A stretch of DNA of 64,000 bases from Tsukamurella sp. M9C (GCF_020169415.1 NZ_JAIULG010000016.1:16834-80833); one strand, 5' to 3'. Positions 32,495-41,758 are shown, counted from the first letter of the stretch. Notes: a model not told the origin generated them from the sequence alone. Translations and numbers: made by a program.

Positions 32495-33220
32495 CTACGG
32501 CGCGTCGGCGGTCTCGGTGACCGTCATCTGCACCTGATAGCGGTCGGAGCGGTACCAGGAGTAGCTGTGTTCGACGCGCGTGCCTGCTGCGAAGGCGACG
32601 CGGTCGAAGGCGAGAATCGGCGTGCCGGGGGAGATGCCGAGCACGCGGGCCAGCTCGCCGTCGGAGGAGATGGCGCCGATGGACTGTTCGGCCCGGTCGA
32701 TGGCCTGGCCGTACTCGGTGCGCAGCAGGGTGTAGATCGACTGCGTGAGGTCGTGCGCGTCCAGGCCGGGCGCGATCGCCTGCGGGTACCAGGCGTCGTC
32801 GACGGAGATCGGCACGCCGTCGGCGAGCCGCAGTCGTTTCACGTGGTACGCCTTGTCGGCCGCGCGGATCTGCAGCGCGGAGGTGGTCGACGGCGGCGGC
32901 ACCCTCAGTTCGGTCTGCAGGACCACGGTCGACGGGTTTCGGCCCAGGCGCCGCATGTCCTCGTGGAACGAGGCGAGGTGCAGCCGTGAGCGGGCGGGCC
33001 GGTCGGCGACGAAGGTGCCCTTGCCGCGGATCCGTACGAGCGTGCCCTCGGCGACGAGCTGGCGCAGGGCCTCGCGCACCGTGATGCGGGAGACGCCGTA
33101 CTCCTCGCAGAGCTGCCGCTCACTGGGAAGCGCAGAACCGGGCTCGAGCCCGTCCGTACAGCGCTGTTCGAGGAGCGCCCGCAGCTGCTCGTGTTTCGGA
33201 ATCGGGCCGTCCGCGATCAT
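32495..33220 (-). CDS. GntR/HutC-family regulator, DasR/NagR-like
   Basis: 241 residues. N-terminal winged helix (about 8-75; [45 protein letters not shown] in blocks) and C-terminal UTRA ligand domain (about 90-235; [61 protein letters not shown]). This is the DasR/NagR layout, which responds to amino-sugar phosphates. The promoter region holds a palindrome nearly identical to the one at the GlcNAc PTS promoter (23040-23054), which ties the regulator to that system. Confidence 0.85.
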   Translation of the reverse strand: MIADGPIPKHEQLRALLEQRCTDGLEPGSALPSERQLCEEYGVSRITVREALRQLVAEGTLVRIRGKGTFVADRPARSRLHLASFHEDMRRLGRNPSTVVLQTELRVPPPSTTSALQIRAADKAYHVKRLRLADGVPISVDDAWYPQAIAPGLDAHDLTQSIYTLLRTEYGQAIDRAEQSIGAISSDGELARVLGISPGTPILAFDRVAFAAGTRVEHSYSWYRSDRYQVQMTVTETADAP

Positions 33221-33238
33221 CGACCCATCTTGTCACAC

Positions 33239-33253
33239 CAGGTCATGACCAGT
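33239..33253. promoter_or_regulatory. DasR/NagR-like operator upstream of the GntR gene
   Basis: CAGGTCATGACCAGT contains the perfect palindrome GGTCATGACC (33241-33250), 18 bases upstream of the GntR start; read on the other strand it is ACTGGTCATGACCTG, close to the known dre consensus ACTGGTCTAGACCACT. Confidence 0.72.
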
Positions 33254-33257
33254 GGGG

Positions 33258-33851
33258 CTATCGGACCCCGGAGGCGCGGAACTGCACGCTGATCCGCGGC
33301 CCGGCGTGCGGCACCTTCGGCACCGCGTGCTCCCAGGTGCGCTGCGCGGAACCGCCCATCGCGAGCAGATCGCCATGGCCCACCGTGAGTTTCGTGGACG
33401 CGCCGCCGCCGCGCGGGCGCATCAGGAACGGGCGGGCGGCGCCGAGGGAGACGATGGCGACGATCGTGTCGTGCGTGCCGCCGCGGCCGATGGTGTCGCC
33501 GTGCCAGGCCACCGAGTCCGCGCCGTCGCGGTACAGGCACAGCCCCACCGAGGTGAAGGGCTCGCGCAGGTCCGGCCAGTACAGCTCCGTGAGCTGTGTC
33601 ATCGCCGCGCCCAGTGCAGGGTGCGGGAGGGCGGCGCCGTCGCCGTAGTAGCGCAGCAGCCGCGGCACCGGCAGCGTGCGCTCGTACATGCGGCGGCGCT
33701 CCTCGACCCACGGCACGTCGCGCGCCAGCGCGGCGAACAGCTCGTCCGCGCCGGATTGCCACCCCGCGCGCACGTCGAGCCACGCACCGTCGGACAGCTC
33801 CCGGCGGTGCGGGGCCAGCGGTGCGGCATCGTCGAACAGCGAATCCTGCAT
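33258..33851 (-). CDS. AlkB-like 2-oxoglutarate/Fe(II) oxygenase
   Basis: 197-residue AlkB-family dioxygenase. The metal-binding triad is seen as the His-x-Asp of VAWHGDTIGR and the distal histidine of WEHAVPKV; the 2-oxoglutarate-binding arginine is in GPRISVQFR. AlkB proteins remove alkyl damage from DNA or RNA bases. ATG 33851 starts a conventional N-terminus (MQDSLFDD). It faces the GntR gene's promoter with its 3' end. Confidence 0.88.
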   Translation of the reverse strand: MQDSLFDDAAPLAPHRRELSDGAWLDVRAGWQSGADELFAALARDVPWVEERRRMYERTLPVPRLLRYYGDGAALPHPALGAAMTQLTELYWPDLREPFTSVGLCLYRDGADSVAWHGDTIGRGGTHDTIVAIVSLGAARPFLMRPRGGGASTKLTVGHGDLLAMGGSAQRTWEHAVPKVPHAGPRISVQFRASGVR

Positions 33852-33912
33852 CGCCCGCGACGATACGAGGACCGACTGACAAGTTCGGCGCGGTCTCCGT
33901 AGGGTTGGAGGC

Positions 33913-34899
33913 GTGCGATTCGGACTCTTCCTCCCGCAAGGCTGGCGCTTCGACCTCGTCGGCATCGATCCGGCGGACCACTGGTCCGTCATGAACGGCC
34001 TCGCCCAGCGGGCCGACGCCGGCCCCTGGGACTCGGTGTGGGTGTACGACCACTTCCACACCACCCCGGTCCCGAGCCGCGAGGCCACGCACGAGGCGTG
34101 GACGCTGATGTCCGCCCTCGCCGCGACCACGAGCCGGGTGAAGCTGGGCCAGATGTGCACGGCCATGGGCTACCGCAACCCGGCCTACCTGGCCAAGGTC
34201 GCGGCCACCGTCGACCTGATCTCCGGCGGCCGCACGCAGATGGGCATCGGCGGCGGTTGGTACGAGCACGAGTGGCGGGCCTACGGCTACGGCTTCCCGT
34301 CGGCCGGGGAGCGGCTGGGCCGCCTCGACGAGGGCGTGCAGATCCTCCAGCAGGCGTGGACCGAGGGCTCGGCCACGCTCGACGGGAAGTACTACCAGGT
34401 CGACGGGGCCATCTGCGAGCCCCGGCCGCTGCAGGACGGCGGCATCCCGCTGTGGGTCGCGGGCGGCGGCGAGAAGAAGACGCTGCGGATCGCGGCGAAG
34501 TACGCGCAGTACACCAACTTCGACGGCACCTTCGAGGGCTTCGCCCACAAGTCGGACGTGCTCCGCAAGCACTGCGCCGACGTGGGCACCGACTTCGACG
34601 CCATCACCCGCTCGGCCAACTACAACATCGTGATCGGCGAGGCCGCCCGCGACGTGCAGACCCGCCTCGACGAGACCCGCAACCGGCTGCTCGAGCACGT
34701 GCCGGAGGCAGGGGTCGACGCCGAGATGGGCGCCTACCTCGGCATGCCGGGCGTGGGCACGCCGGGCGACATCGTCGCCAACCTCAAGCGACTCGAGGCC
34801 GAGGGCATGACCTACGCCGTGTGCTACTTCCCCGAGATCGCCTACGACACCTCGGGACTCGAGCTCTTCGAGCGCGAGGTGATCCCGGCGTTCTCCTGA
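33913..34899 (+). CDS. LLM-class flavin/F420-dependent oxidoreductase
   Basis: 328-residue luciferase-like monooxygenase-fold protein. Blocks typical of mycobacterial F420-dependent enzymes: MRFGLFLPQGWRFDL, WDSVWVYDHFHTTP, LGQMCTAMGYRNPAYLAKVAATVDLISGGRTQMGIGGGWYEHEWRAYG in consecutive pieces, and PLWVAGGGEKKTLRIAAKYA. F420 use is inferred from the actinobacterial family; FMN cannot be excluded. The start is GTG 33913. Substrate unknown. Confidence 0.85.
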   Translation: MRFGLFLPQGWRFDLVGIDPADHWSVMNGLAQRADAGPWDSVWVYDHFHTTPVPSREATHEAWTLMSALAATTSRVKLGQMCTAMGYRNPAYLAKVAATVDLISGGRTQMGIGGGWYEHEWRAYGYGFPSAGERLGRLDEGVQILQQAWTEGSATLDGKYYQVDGAICEPRPLQDGGIPLWVAGGGEKKTLRIAAKYAQYTNFDGTFEGFAHKSDVLRKHCADVGTDFDAITRSANYNIVIGEAARDVQTRLDETRNRLLEHVPEAGVDAEMGAYLGMPGVGTPGDIVANLKRLEAEGMTYAVCYFPEIAYDTSGLELFEREVIPAFS

Positions 34900-34912
34900 G
34901 CCCGCCGCGGAG

Positions 34913-36070
34913 TCATCGCAATCCGGCGAGCCTCCGTGCACCCTCGACCAGTACCGACTCCTCCTTGCTGAAGGCGAAGCGCAGGAGGTGCCCCCACCGC
35001 GCCTGATCGTCGGCGAGGGCGCTGACGGGCACCGCGGCCACGCCGATCCGGGCGGGCATCTCCCGGCAGAGGGCGCCGGCGTCGTCGAAGCCCAGACCCC
35101 GGGCGTCTGCGACGACGAAGTAGGTGCCCTCCGACGGGTGCACGGTGAACCCCGTCTCCACCAGGGCGTCGGTGAGCAGGTCCCGCTTGGCCTGCAGGTC
35201 AGGTGCGAGCTTCTCGAGCCACGACGACTCGTGCTCCAGCGCGTGCGCCACCGCGTGCTGCAGCGGCGCGGCGCCCGTGAAGGTGAGCCACTGCTTCGCG
35301 GCGCGGCAGGCGTCGGCCAGCTCGCGCGGCGCGGTGATCCAGCCGACCTTCCAGCCCGTCACGTTGAAGGCCTTGGCGGCGCCGGAGATCCGGACCGTGC
35401 GCTCCCGCATGCCGTCGAAGGCGGCGAGCGGCCGATGCGCGCGGCCGTCGAAGAGCAGGTACTCGTAGACCTCGTCGGTGAAGCAGAGCAGGTCCCGCTC
35501 GACGCACACGTCGACGATGAGCTGCAGATCGGCGTCGGAGAGCACCGTGCCGGTGGGGTTGTGGGGCGAGTTCACGATGATCGCCGCGGTCCGCTCCGTG
35601 ACCGCGGCGCGCAGCAGGTCGGGGTCGAGGGCGTACCGTCCGCCGTCTTCGACGAGCGGCACGACGACCCGCTGCGCCCCCGCCATCGCCACGGTCGCGG
35701 CGTAGGAGTCGTAGAAGGGCTCGATGAGGATCACCTCACGGCCGGGCTCGACGAGACCCAGCACCGCGGCCGCGATCCCCTCGGAGGCGCCGACGGTGAC
35801 CAGTACCTCGCCGTCGGGGTCGTAGCGCAGGCCGTAGTCCCGCTCGACCTGGTCCGCTACCGCCCGGCGGAGGGAGGGCAGGCCGTCGCCGGGCGGGTAC
35901 TGGTTGAGGCCGCCGTCGATGGCGGCCTTGGCGGCCAGCAGCATGCCGGCGGGTCCGTCGGTGTCCGGGAAGCCCTGCCCCAGGTTGACGGCGTCGTGCG
36001 CCACGGCGAGGGCCGAGATCTCCGCGAAGATCGTCGACGTGAAGGGCTGAAGGCGTCGGACGGTGCGCAT
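34913..36070 (-). CDS. PLP-dependent aminotransferase, DapC-like
   Basis: 385-residue fold-type I aminotransferase. Motifs: NLGQGFPDTDGP, NQYPPGDGLPSLRRA, VTVGASEGIAAAVLG, VNSPHNPTGTVL, FTDEVYEYLLFDG, and the PLP lysine in ISGAAKAFNVTGWKVGW near residue 233. Closest in style to M. tuberculosis Rv0858c (N-succinyldiaminopimelate aminotransferase), and Rv0858c sits near the XPB/moa genes in that genome as this gene does in the same region here. The usual S-x-S-K is S-G-A-A-K. Confidence 0.87.
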   Translation of the reverse strand: MRTVRRLQPFTSTIFAEISALAVAHDAVNLGQGFPDTDGPAGMLLAAKAAIDGGLNQYPPGDGLPSLRRAVADQVERDYGLRYDPDGEVLVTVGASEGIAAAVLGLVEPGREVILIEPFYDSYAATVAMAGAQRVVVPLVEDGGRYALDPDLLRAAVTERTAAIIVNSPHNPTGTVLSDADLQLIVDVCVERDLLCFTDEVYEYLLFDGRAHRPLAAFDGMRERTVRISGAAKAFNVTGWKVGWITAPRELADACRAAKQWLTFTGAAPLQHAVAHALEHESSWLEKLAPDLQAKRDLLTDALVETGFTVHPSEGTYFVVADARGLGFDDAGALCREMPARIGVAAVPVSALADDQARWGHLLRFAFSKEESVLVEGARRLAGLR

Positions 36071-36108
36071 CCCCGCAGCCTAGTGGCCCGCGCGGCTACG
36101 GTGGGGGT

Positions 36109-37422
36109 ATGACCTCCGCCGTCGTCGTCGGATCCGGCCCCAACGGGCTCACCGCCGCCGCGTCGCTGGCCCGCGCGGGCCTCGACGTGACGGTGCTCGA
36201 GGCCGAGACCACCCTCGGCGGCGCCTGCCGCTCGGACACGCTGCGCGGCACCGTCGTGGACCGGTTCTCGACGGGGCACCCCCTCGCGTACGCCTCGCCC
36301 GCGCTGCGGGACGTCGGCGTCGACATCGACTGGGGGACCGCGCCGATCGACGTGGGGCACCCGCTCTCGCCGGACCCCGCGGACGCGATCGGGACCCTGG
36401 CGGACGTGCCGGACTGCGGACCCGAGGTGATGCCGGCGTTCTTCGGCCCCATGACGGACGTGCCGCGGCATCCGGTGGTCGCGACGCGGTGGGGCCCGCG
36501 GTTCGCGCTCCCGGCATCGGTCACCGCCGCTGCGCTCGGGCGGACCGGTGGCGCCGTCTTCGCCGGGGTCGCAGCGCATTCCATCTCCCCACAGCACCTG
36601 CCGATGACGTCGTCGATCGGGTACCTGCTCTCCGGTGTGCGGCCCTGGCCCGTGCCGATCGGCGGCTCCCAGCGGATCTCGGACGCCCTCGCCGCGGTCG
36701 TCGGGTCGCACGGTGGGCGGATCCGCACGGGGGAGCGCGTGACGACGCTCCCGGACGCCGACCTCGTGGTGCTCGATACCGGCCTGCCCGCGGCGCGGGA
36801 CCTGCTCGGCGATCGCGCCCCCGCGTGGCTGCGGCGTCGCGCCCGGCAGTGGCGGTTCGGGCCCGCCGCGTTCAAGGTGGACCTCGTGGTCGACGGCGGG
36901 ATTCCCTGGGCCCATGAGGAACTCCGACGGTCCGCGTTCGTTCACCTGGGCGGCACGGCGCGGGAGATCGCGCGCAAGGAGCTCATGGTGAATCGCGGGC
37001 GGATGCCCGAGCGGCCCGTGATCATCCTATCGCAGCAGTATCTGGCGGACCCGTCGCGTTGCGCCGGTTCGCTGGCGCCGGTGTCCATGTACGCCCACTG
37101 CCCCAACGGTTTCCCCGGCGATCTCACCGAATCGATCGTGGCCGAGGTGGAGCGGCACGCGCCCGGGGTGCGGGAGCGGATCATCGAGACGCGGTCCGTC
37201 GGCCCCGCGGGGCTGCAGGCGGTGAACGCCAACCTCGTCGGAGGCGACATCGCCGCCGGCGCCGCCGTGCCCGCGCAGTTGGTGCGGCGGCCGAAGCTGG
37301 TGGACCCGTACCGCCTCACCGACCGCGTCTATCTGTGCTCCTCCGCCGCAGGCGCTCCGGGTGTGCACGGCATGGTCGGGTGGCACGCCGCGGCGTCGGC
37401 GCTGCGCTCGCTGGGGCGGTGA
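36109..37422 (+). CDS. FAD-dependent oxidoreductase (phytoene dehydrogenase-like)
   Basis: 437-residue flavoprotein of the amine oxidase/CrtI superfamily. The Rossmann motif SAVVVGSGPNGLTAAASLARAGLDVTVLEAE lies at residues 3-33 and is followed by GGACRSDTLRGTVVDRFSTGHP; the C-terminal FAD block is VYLCSSAAGAPGVHGMVGWHAA. Proteins of this type occur beside many actinobacterial metabolic genes with no assigned substrate. It is divergent from the aminotransferase across 38 bp. Confidence 0.85.
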   Translation: MTSAVVVGSGPNGLTAAASLARAGLDVTVLEAETTLGGACRSDTLRGTVVDRFSTGHPLAYASPALRDVGVDIDWGTAPIDVGHPLSPDPADAIGTLADVPDCGPEVMPAFFGPMTDVPRHPVVATRWGPRFALPASVTAAALGRTGGAVFAGVAAHSISPQHLPMTSSIGYLLSGVRPWPVPIGGSQRISDALAAVVGSHGGRIRTGERVTTLPDADLVVLDTGLPAARDLLGDRAPAWLRRRARQWRFGPAAFKVDLVVDGGIPWAHEELRRSAFVHLGGTAREIARKELMVNRGRMPERPVIILSQQYLADPSRCAGSLAPVSMYAHCPNGFPGDLTESIVAEVERHAPGVRERIIETRSVGPAGLQAVNANLVGGDIAAGAAVPAQLVRRPKLVDPYRLTDRVYLCSSAAGAPGVHGMVGWHAAASALRSLGR

Positions 37423-37565
37423 CGCGCGCCCGCAGAGTAGCCCCGTCGCACAACAAGTGGTGAATACTGCCACCGGATCCCCGTCGTGGTGGTGGAATCG
37501 GACGATGCCCTGATGCGACTTCCGTCCTACGCTCCGGGACGGACGCGGAGTGAGCGGGGGGATGA

Positions 37566-39335
37566 GTGGTGACACGGCAGGTGGACAGCGGCGCGCGACG
37601 CATCGCGACGCTGGGGGCGCTCGTCGACGCCGTCCGCGAGGTGAGCGCCGCCGAAGGCGTCGACGACGCATGCCGTGCCCTCGTCAAGGCCGCGGCCCGC
37701 GCGGTCCCGCGAGCGGAGATCGTCTTCGTCGCGCTGGCCTCGGTGGAGACGGGCGACCTCGCGATCGCGGCGTCGACGGGGCTGATCTCGCCGGAGTTCC
37801 GGTACGGCCGCGCGCCGCACGGGCACGGCCTCTGGGGACGAGCGGCGGAACAGTTCCTTCCGGTCCGCACCGGCGACTACGCCGCGGACCGGTCCTTCGA
37901 GCACGACGAGCTCCTCGACGGCGCGTGCCGGGCGGACGGCGTCGTTTCCGCGATGTGCGCCCCACTCGTGGCCGGGGGAAGGGCGATCGGTGCGGTGTTC
38001 ACCAACGGCCGCGCGAGGGACATGTTCGACGAGGGCGACATGACCAGACTGGCGGAGATCGCCCACGCCACTGCACCGGTGATCCGGCGCGCCGTGTCCC
38101 ACGCGGAACTGGAGGCGGCGCTGTCCGGTGTCGCGGCCGCCCGGAACCGGCTGGCGCGCGCCGTCGCTGCGCACGACCACCTGCTCACGCGGATCCTCGA
38201 CGGCGCCGGCCGGACAGAGGTGGTCGACGCGATCGTCGGGACCTGCGACGGCGTCGTGGCCGCGCTCGGCGTGGACGTCGGCGACCGGGCGGTCGCGGCA
38301 GCCCCGGAGGGGTCGGATCTGGATCCCCTCCGGGACCGGTGGATCCTGGACGGCATCGCCGACGTACGCAGGACTGAGGAGCACCGCATCGTCGAGCACG
38401 GCGACGGCTTCGCGCTCTTCGTTCCCGCCGTCGCGGGGGGCCGGTACCTGGGGGCGGTGCTCGCCCTCTTCGATCGCCCTGCCGACGAGGCGGACGTCCG
38501 TGCGATCCACCGGCTGGTGACCCTGTTCGCGCTCGTCGCCGTGCGCCCGCCGGCGCGCGTCGATGCCCTCGCCGAGGGCGTCGACGCCTTCCAGCTCCGC
38601 GGCCTCCTGACCGCAGATGGGCCGCTGAACGACGACGCGCGGGTGCGTTTCGCGCGGATGGGGTTCGACCTCTCGGCCGACCAGGTGGTCACGGTCGCGG
38701 CACTGCCACCCCGGAGTGACCCGGAGCGGGTCGCGGGCGCGCTGCGCGCCGGCCGTCCGCCGAGCGACCCCGTCCTGGTGGTCGACGACCGGCTGGTGAC
38801 GATCACCGCCGGCGAGGAGACGAAGCGGGCCGCCGAAGAGGTGATGGGCACCGCGCGGCGCCGGACGGGCATCGCGCTGCTGGTCTGTGCCTCGATCGTG
38901 CGCGATCCCCTCGCCGGTGGGCTCGCAGACGCGTACCGCACGGCAGACGCCGCACTCGGGCTGCTGCAGTCACTCGGCCGGACGAGCGGTGCCTTCGACG
39001 TCGATGAGTTCCCCTCGCACCTACCACTCTTGCGATCCGTGACAGTCGATTCGGTGGTGCGCTTCCTCGACGACACCATCGGACCGGTCGTCGAGTTCGA
39101 CTGCCAGGGATCGTCGGAGCTGGTTCGAACGATGAGCGTCTTCTTCGCCGAGAACATGAACACAGCGGCGACGGCGCGGGCGCTGGATCTTCACCCCAAC
39201 ACCATCATCAAGCGACTCCGGCGCGTCACCGACCTGCTCGGGCCGAGGTGGCAGGGCGATCCGGATTCGCTCGCGATCCGGATCGCCCTGAACCTCCACG
39301 GCCTCGCCCGTGGCGGCGCCGACGGGGGCCGCTGA
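37566..39335 (+). CDS. GAF-PucR helix-turn-helix regulator
   Basis: 589 residues: an N-terminal GAF sensor domain (about 15-180), a central region of about 200 residues with a second sensor-like part, and a C-terminal PucR-type HTH (about 525-580: MNTAATARALDLHPNTIIKRLRRVTDLLG). This is the CdaR/PucR architecture used for carbon- and nitrogen-source control. GTG 37566 or 37569 start the frame. The neighbouring secreted lipoprotein converges on it, so its target is not evident from position. Confidence 0.82.
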   Translation: MVTRQVDSGARRIATLGALVDAVREVSAAEGVDDACRALVKAAARAVPRAEIVFVALASVETGDLAIAASTGLISPEFRYGRAPHGHGLWGRAAEQFLPVRTGDYAADRSFEHDELLDGACRADGVVSAMCAPLVAGGRAIGAVFTNGRARDMFDEGDMTRLAEIAHATAPVIRRAVSHAELEAALSGVAAARNRLARAVAAHDHLLTRILDGAGRTEVVDAIVGTCDGVVAALGVDVGDRAVAAAPEGSDLDPLRDRWILDGIADVRRTEEHRIVEHGDGFALFVPAVAGGRYLGAVLALFDRPADEADVRAIHRLVTLFALVAVRPPARVDALAEGVDAFQLRGLLTADGPLNDDARVRFARMGFDLSADQVVTVAALPPRSDPERVAGALRAGRPPSDPVLVVDDRLVTITAGEETKRAAEEVMGTARRRTGIALLVCASIVRDPLAGGLADAYRTADAALGLLQSLGRTSGAFDVDEFPSHLPLLRSVTVDSVVRFLDDTIGPVVEFDCQGSSELVRTMSVFFAENMNTAATARALDLHPNTIIKRLRRVTDLLGPRWQGDPDSLAIRIALNLHGLARGGADGGR

Positions 39336-39346
39336 GCGCCCGGGAG

Positions 39347-39859
39347 TCAGCCGATCTGACAGACCCAACTGTTGGTGTCGTCGGAGTAGACGTAGGTCCC
39401 GGCCACACCCATGCCCGTGGTGCAGGGCTTTCCGCCCGGATCGTCGTCGCGGACCTTCGGGGTGGTCGTCGGTGCCGTGCCGTTCTCGTTCGGGTCGTCG
39501 CCGGCGCCGTGGTTCGGGTTGGTGCAGACGGTGCCCTGATCGGGGCCGGTGCACGGAACGTCGTACGTGCCGCCGTTGTCGGGTGTCCCCGGCTTGGCCG
39601 GGGCGGGCTTGGTGACCGTGTGCGCCGGTCCGGGGGGCTGGGTGACGGTTCTCGTCGGACCGGCGTTGCCGCCGTTGCCCGTCACCGGTTTCCCCGGCTG
39701 TCCTGTCGCGGGGGCCTGGTGATGCGTCGCGGCCGCCGAACTCGACGGTGTCGCGGAGGACGTCGTCGAGGCCGGGTTCGAATCGTTCGAGCAGCCGGCG
39801 CTGACGAGGACGAGTGCAGCGATGCTCGCGATCATCGCGGTGGAGTGCTTGCGCACCAT
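39347..39859 (-). CDS. secreted lipoprotein with a CTGPD/CTNPNHGAGD motif (copy 1)
   Basis: 170-residue lipoprotein. Lipobox LVSAGC puts the lipidated cysteine at C23. A Ser/Thr/Pro-rich spacer (24-100) leads to a conserved unit YDVPCTGPDQGTVCTNPNHG followed by AGD, then a second part with two more cysteines (KPCTTGMG, SWVCQIG). The unit recurs in the 49062-49436 protein. It has no recognised function; the four cysteines could form two disulfides outside the cell. It lies downstream of a secreted or membrane-anchored esterase on the same strand. Confidence 0.75.
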   Translation of the reverse strand: MVRKHSTAMIASIAALVLVSAGCSNDSNPASTTSSATPSSSAAATHHQAPATGQPGKPVTGNGGNAGPTRTVTQPPGPAHTVTKPAPAKPGTPDNGGTYDVPCTGPDQGTVCTNPNHGAGDDPNENGTAPTTTPKVRDDDPGGKPCTTGMGVAGTYVYSDDTNSWVCQIG

Positions 39860-39933
39860 GGTGTTCCCTTCGATGGTTCGGATCTGTGCTGTGGATCGGT
39901 GACGGACTCGATGACCACCTACTCCCGCCGGAA

Positions 39934-40899
39934 TCAGGCGCCCGTGCCGGCGGGCACTGCCCGCGGGCCGTGCTCGGCCACGGTGGCGATCGCGCTCGCG
40001 ATCATGGGCCACCACGCGTTGTGGACGTCGACGAGCTCCCCGTGCCCGGTCTGCGGGATCTCGATCAGGGCTGTGCTGCCGCCATTCCGGCGGAGGGCCT
40101 CGACGTACTCCGCCGCCTCGCGGGGTGGCACGACTGTGTCGTCGGTGCCGGTGATCGCCACGACCGGGACTCGCGGATCCATCCGCTCGAGCGGATCGAC
40201 CAGCAGGTAGCGATCGGGGAACTGTTCGGGAGTGCCGCCCATGACCCGCAGGACGTGGTCGTTCTTCGTGAGGGAGAGCCGCATGTCGAGCACGCCGGCG
40301 AGGGAGACGACGGCGTGGGGCCGGACCGTCGGTCGTGCTCCGGGAGCGCCGTCGGGAAGGGTTCCGCGGCCCGCTGTCCACGCCGCGAGCTGTCCGCCCG
40401 CGGAGTGCCCCACGACCGTGACGCGGCTCAGGTCGATCTCCGGTACCGACTCCTGGAGGCGGGCCAGATGATCGACGCCTGCAGCCAGATCGGTGAAGGT
40501 GACCGGCCAGCCGCCACCGTCGCCCGCGCGGCGGTAGTTCAGGCTCCACACCACGAAACCACGTGCGGCGAGCGCTTGCGCCGCGGGGCGCACGTACTCG
40601 GCAGTCGCGCCTTTGATCCATCCGCCGCCGTGGATCAGGACGATCGTGGGTCGCGCCCCGTTCATAGCCTCGGACGACGGACGGAACAAGAAGCCGCTCA
40701 GCGTTTCCGGATCGACGTCGGGAACGCTGAGATACTGGTGCGTCGACACGGAGGCGCGGCCGGTGGGGACGGGGGAGTCGGTGTCACCGGCGGTGCGGCC
40801 CCGCAGCGCCACCACTGCGGCGGCGACGAGGATCAGGGCGACGATGATCGCCGCCGCCCAGCGTCGACGACCGACCGAAGTGTGTGGAGGGGGCGGCAT
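39934..40899 (-). CDS. membrane-anchored alpha/beta-hydrolase (esterase/lipase)
   Basis: 321 residues. An N-terminal hydrophobic helix (residues 14-33) anchors or exports the enzyme. The alpha/beta-hydrolase core shows the oxyanion HGGGW (VLIHGGGWIKG), the nucleophile VVGHSAGGQLAAW, the acid in ITGTDDTVVPP and the histidine in QTGHGELVD. HGGG esterases of this sort act on small esters or cell-wall lipids. ATG 40899 has ACGGAGCG upstream. Confidence 0.85.
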   Translation of the reverse strand: MPPPPHTSVGRRRWAAAIIVALILVAAAVVALRGRTAGDTDSPVPTGRASVSTHQYLSVPDVDPETLSGFLFRPSSEAMNGARPTIVLIHGGGWIKGATAEYVRPAAQALAARGFVVWSLNYRRAGDGGGWPVTFTDLAAGVDHLARLQESVPEIDLSRVTVVGHSAGGQLAAWTAGRGTLPDGAPGARPTVRPHAVVSLAGVLDMRLSLTKNDHVLRVMGGTPEQFPDRYLLVDPLERMDPRVPVVAITGTDDTVVPPREAAEYVEALRRNGGSTALIEIPQTGHGELVDVHNAWWPMIASAIATVAEHGPRAVPAGTGA

Positions 40900-41033
40900 T
40901 ACGCTCCGTTTCGTGTGTCGAGCGGCTCGGATCGCTTCATGCTAACCGCCGCGGTAGTCCCACCCGCCATCGCGAGACATATTGTGCTGGTGCAAATTTC
41001 GTGAGTAGCGCAGGCGCACACTGCGCAACGGTC

Positions 41034-41056
41034 CGGGTGGTGGATCAGACCACCCG
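41034..41056. terminator. hairpin downstream of the TetR gene
   Basis: CGGGTGGT (41034-41041) and ACCACCCG (41049-41056) form a perfect 8-bp stem with a 7-nt loop, 8 bases past the stop of the minus-strand TetR gene. No T-tract; likely an actinobacterial terminator. The rest of 40900-41063 holds the hydrolase promoter, with TAGCAT as a possible -10. Confidence 0.5.
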
Positions 41057-41063
41057 CGGCCGT

Positions 41064-41639
41064 CTACGGTGAATCCGTTGCCCGGTGGACGGCCGTCGTG
41101 GCCGCCGCGGTCGCCGCGACGACGATCGCTCGGCGCGTCTCGGCGGCGCCCACGGCGGCGTCGTCGGCAGCGGCGAGGGAGGTCAGTGCGGGGGAGGCGG
41201 CGAGCCACGCAGTGACCAGACCCAGTGTGAGTACGAGCGCGTCGACGGCGCCGTCGCCATAGCGCGGCCGCAGTGCGTCGACCTTCTCGCGGTATGTGGT
41301 GCCCTCGTCGTCCGTGGCCGACGGTCGTTCGAGGTTCGCCCACGTCGAGAGCCGCAGAGTGGAGGGCTCGGCGAGCAGGTAGTCGTACAGCCGGCCCGCG
41401 TAACCGGGCAGGTCGTCGGCGTCGAACCGGACCGCGTCGGCCATGGTGCGGAGGGCGTCCACGACGATCAGGTCGAACAGGTCCTCCTTGGGGCCGAAGT
41501 GCACGTAGATCGAGCGCTTGTTCGCGGACGCCTGCTCGGCGATGCGGTCGATACGTGCCCCGGCCAGCCCGAACTCGGCGAACTCCCGGCGCGCTGCGTC
41601 GAGGATCCGCCGCTTCGTCTCCGTCGCGTCGGGTGGCAC
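41064..41639 (-). CDS. TetR-family regulator next to SDR/GlcG genes
   Basis: 191 residues from GTG 41639 (VPPDATETKRRILDAARREFAEFGLAGARIDRIAEQASANKRSIYVHFGPKEDLF in blocks): a TetR HTH in the first 50 residues and an all-helical ligand domain. An in-frame upstream ATG at 41711 would add 24 residues that include the promoter of the divergent operon, so the GTG is preferred although no clear ribosome site precedes it. Two dyads and a TTGACA lie between it and the divergent SDR gene. Confidence 0.8.
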   Translation of the reverse strand: MPPDATETKRRILDAARREFAEFGLAGARIDRIAEQASANKRSIYVHFGPKEDLFDLIVVDALRTMADAVRFDADDLPGYAGRLYDYLLAEPSTLRLSTWANLERPSATDDEGTTYREKVDALRPRYGDGAVDALVLTLGLVTAWLAASPALTSLAAADDAAVGAAETRRAIVVAATAAATTAVHRATDSP

Positions 41640-41663
41640 AGGAGGAGAGTACCGCCCTCTCGG

Positions 41664-41691
41664 TACGTACGTAACTAACTGGTTATTGACA
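41664..41691. promoter_or_regulatory. divergent TetR/SDR promoter and operator region
   Basis: TACGTACGTA (41664-41673) is a perfect palindrome; TAAC-TG-GTTA (41676-41685) is a second dyad; TTGACA (41686-41691) is a consensus -35 for the SDR operon. A repressor on either dyad would block both promoters. Confidence 0.55.
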
Positions 41692-41758
41692 AACGATGGA
41701 CGGTGCTGCACTCTCGGAGACGATGCCCGCGGCGTGTGGGTGGAACGAAGGAGAGACG

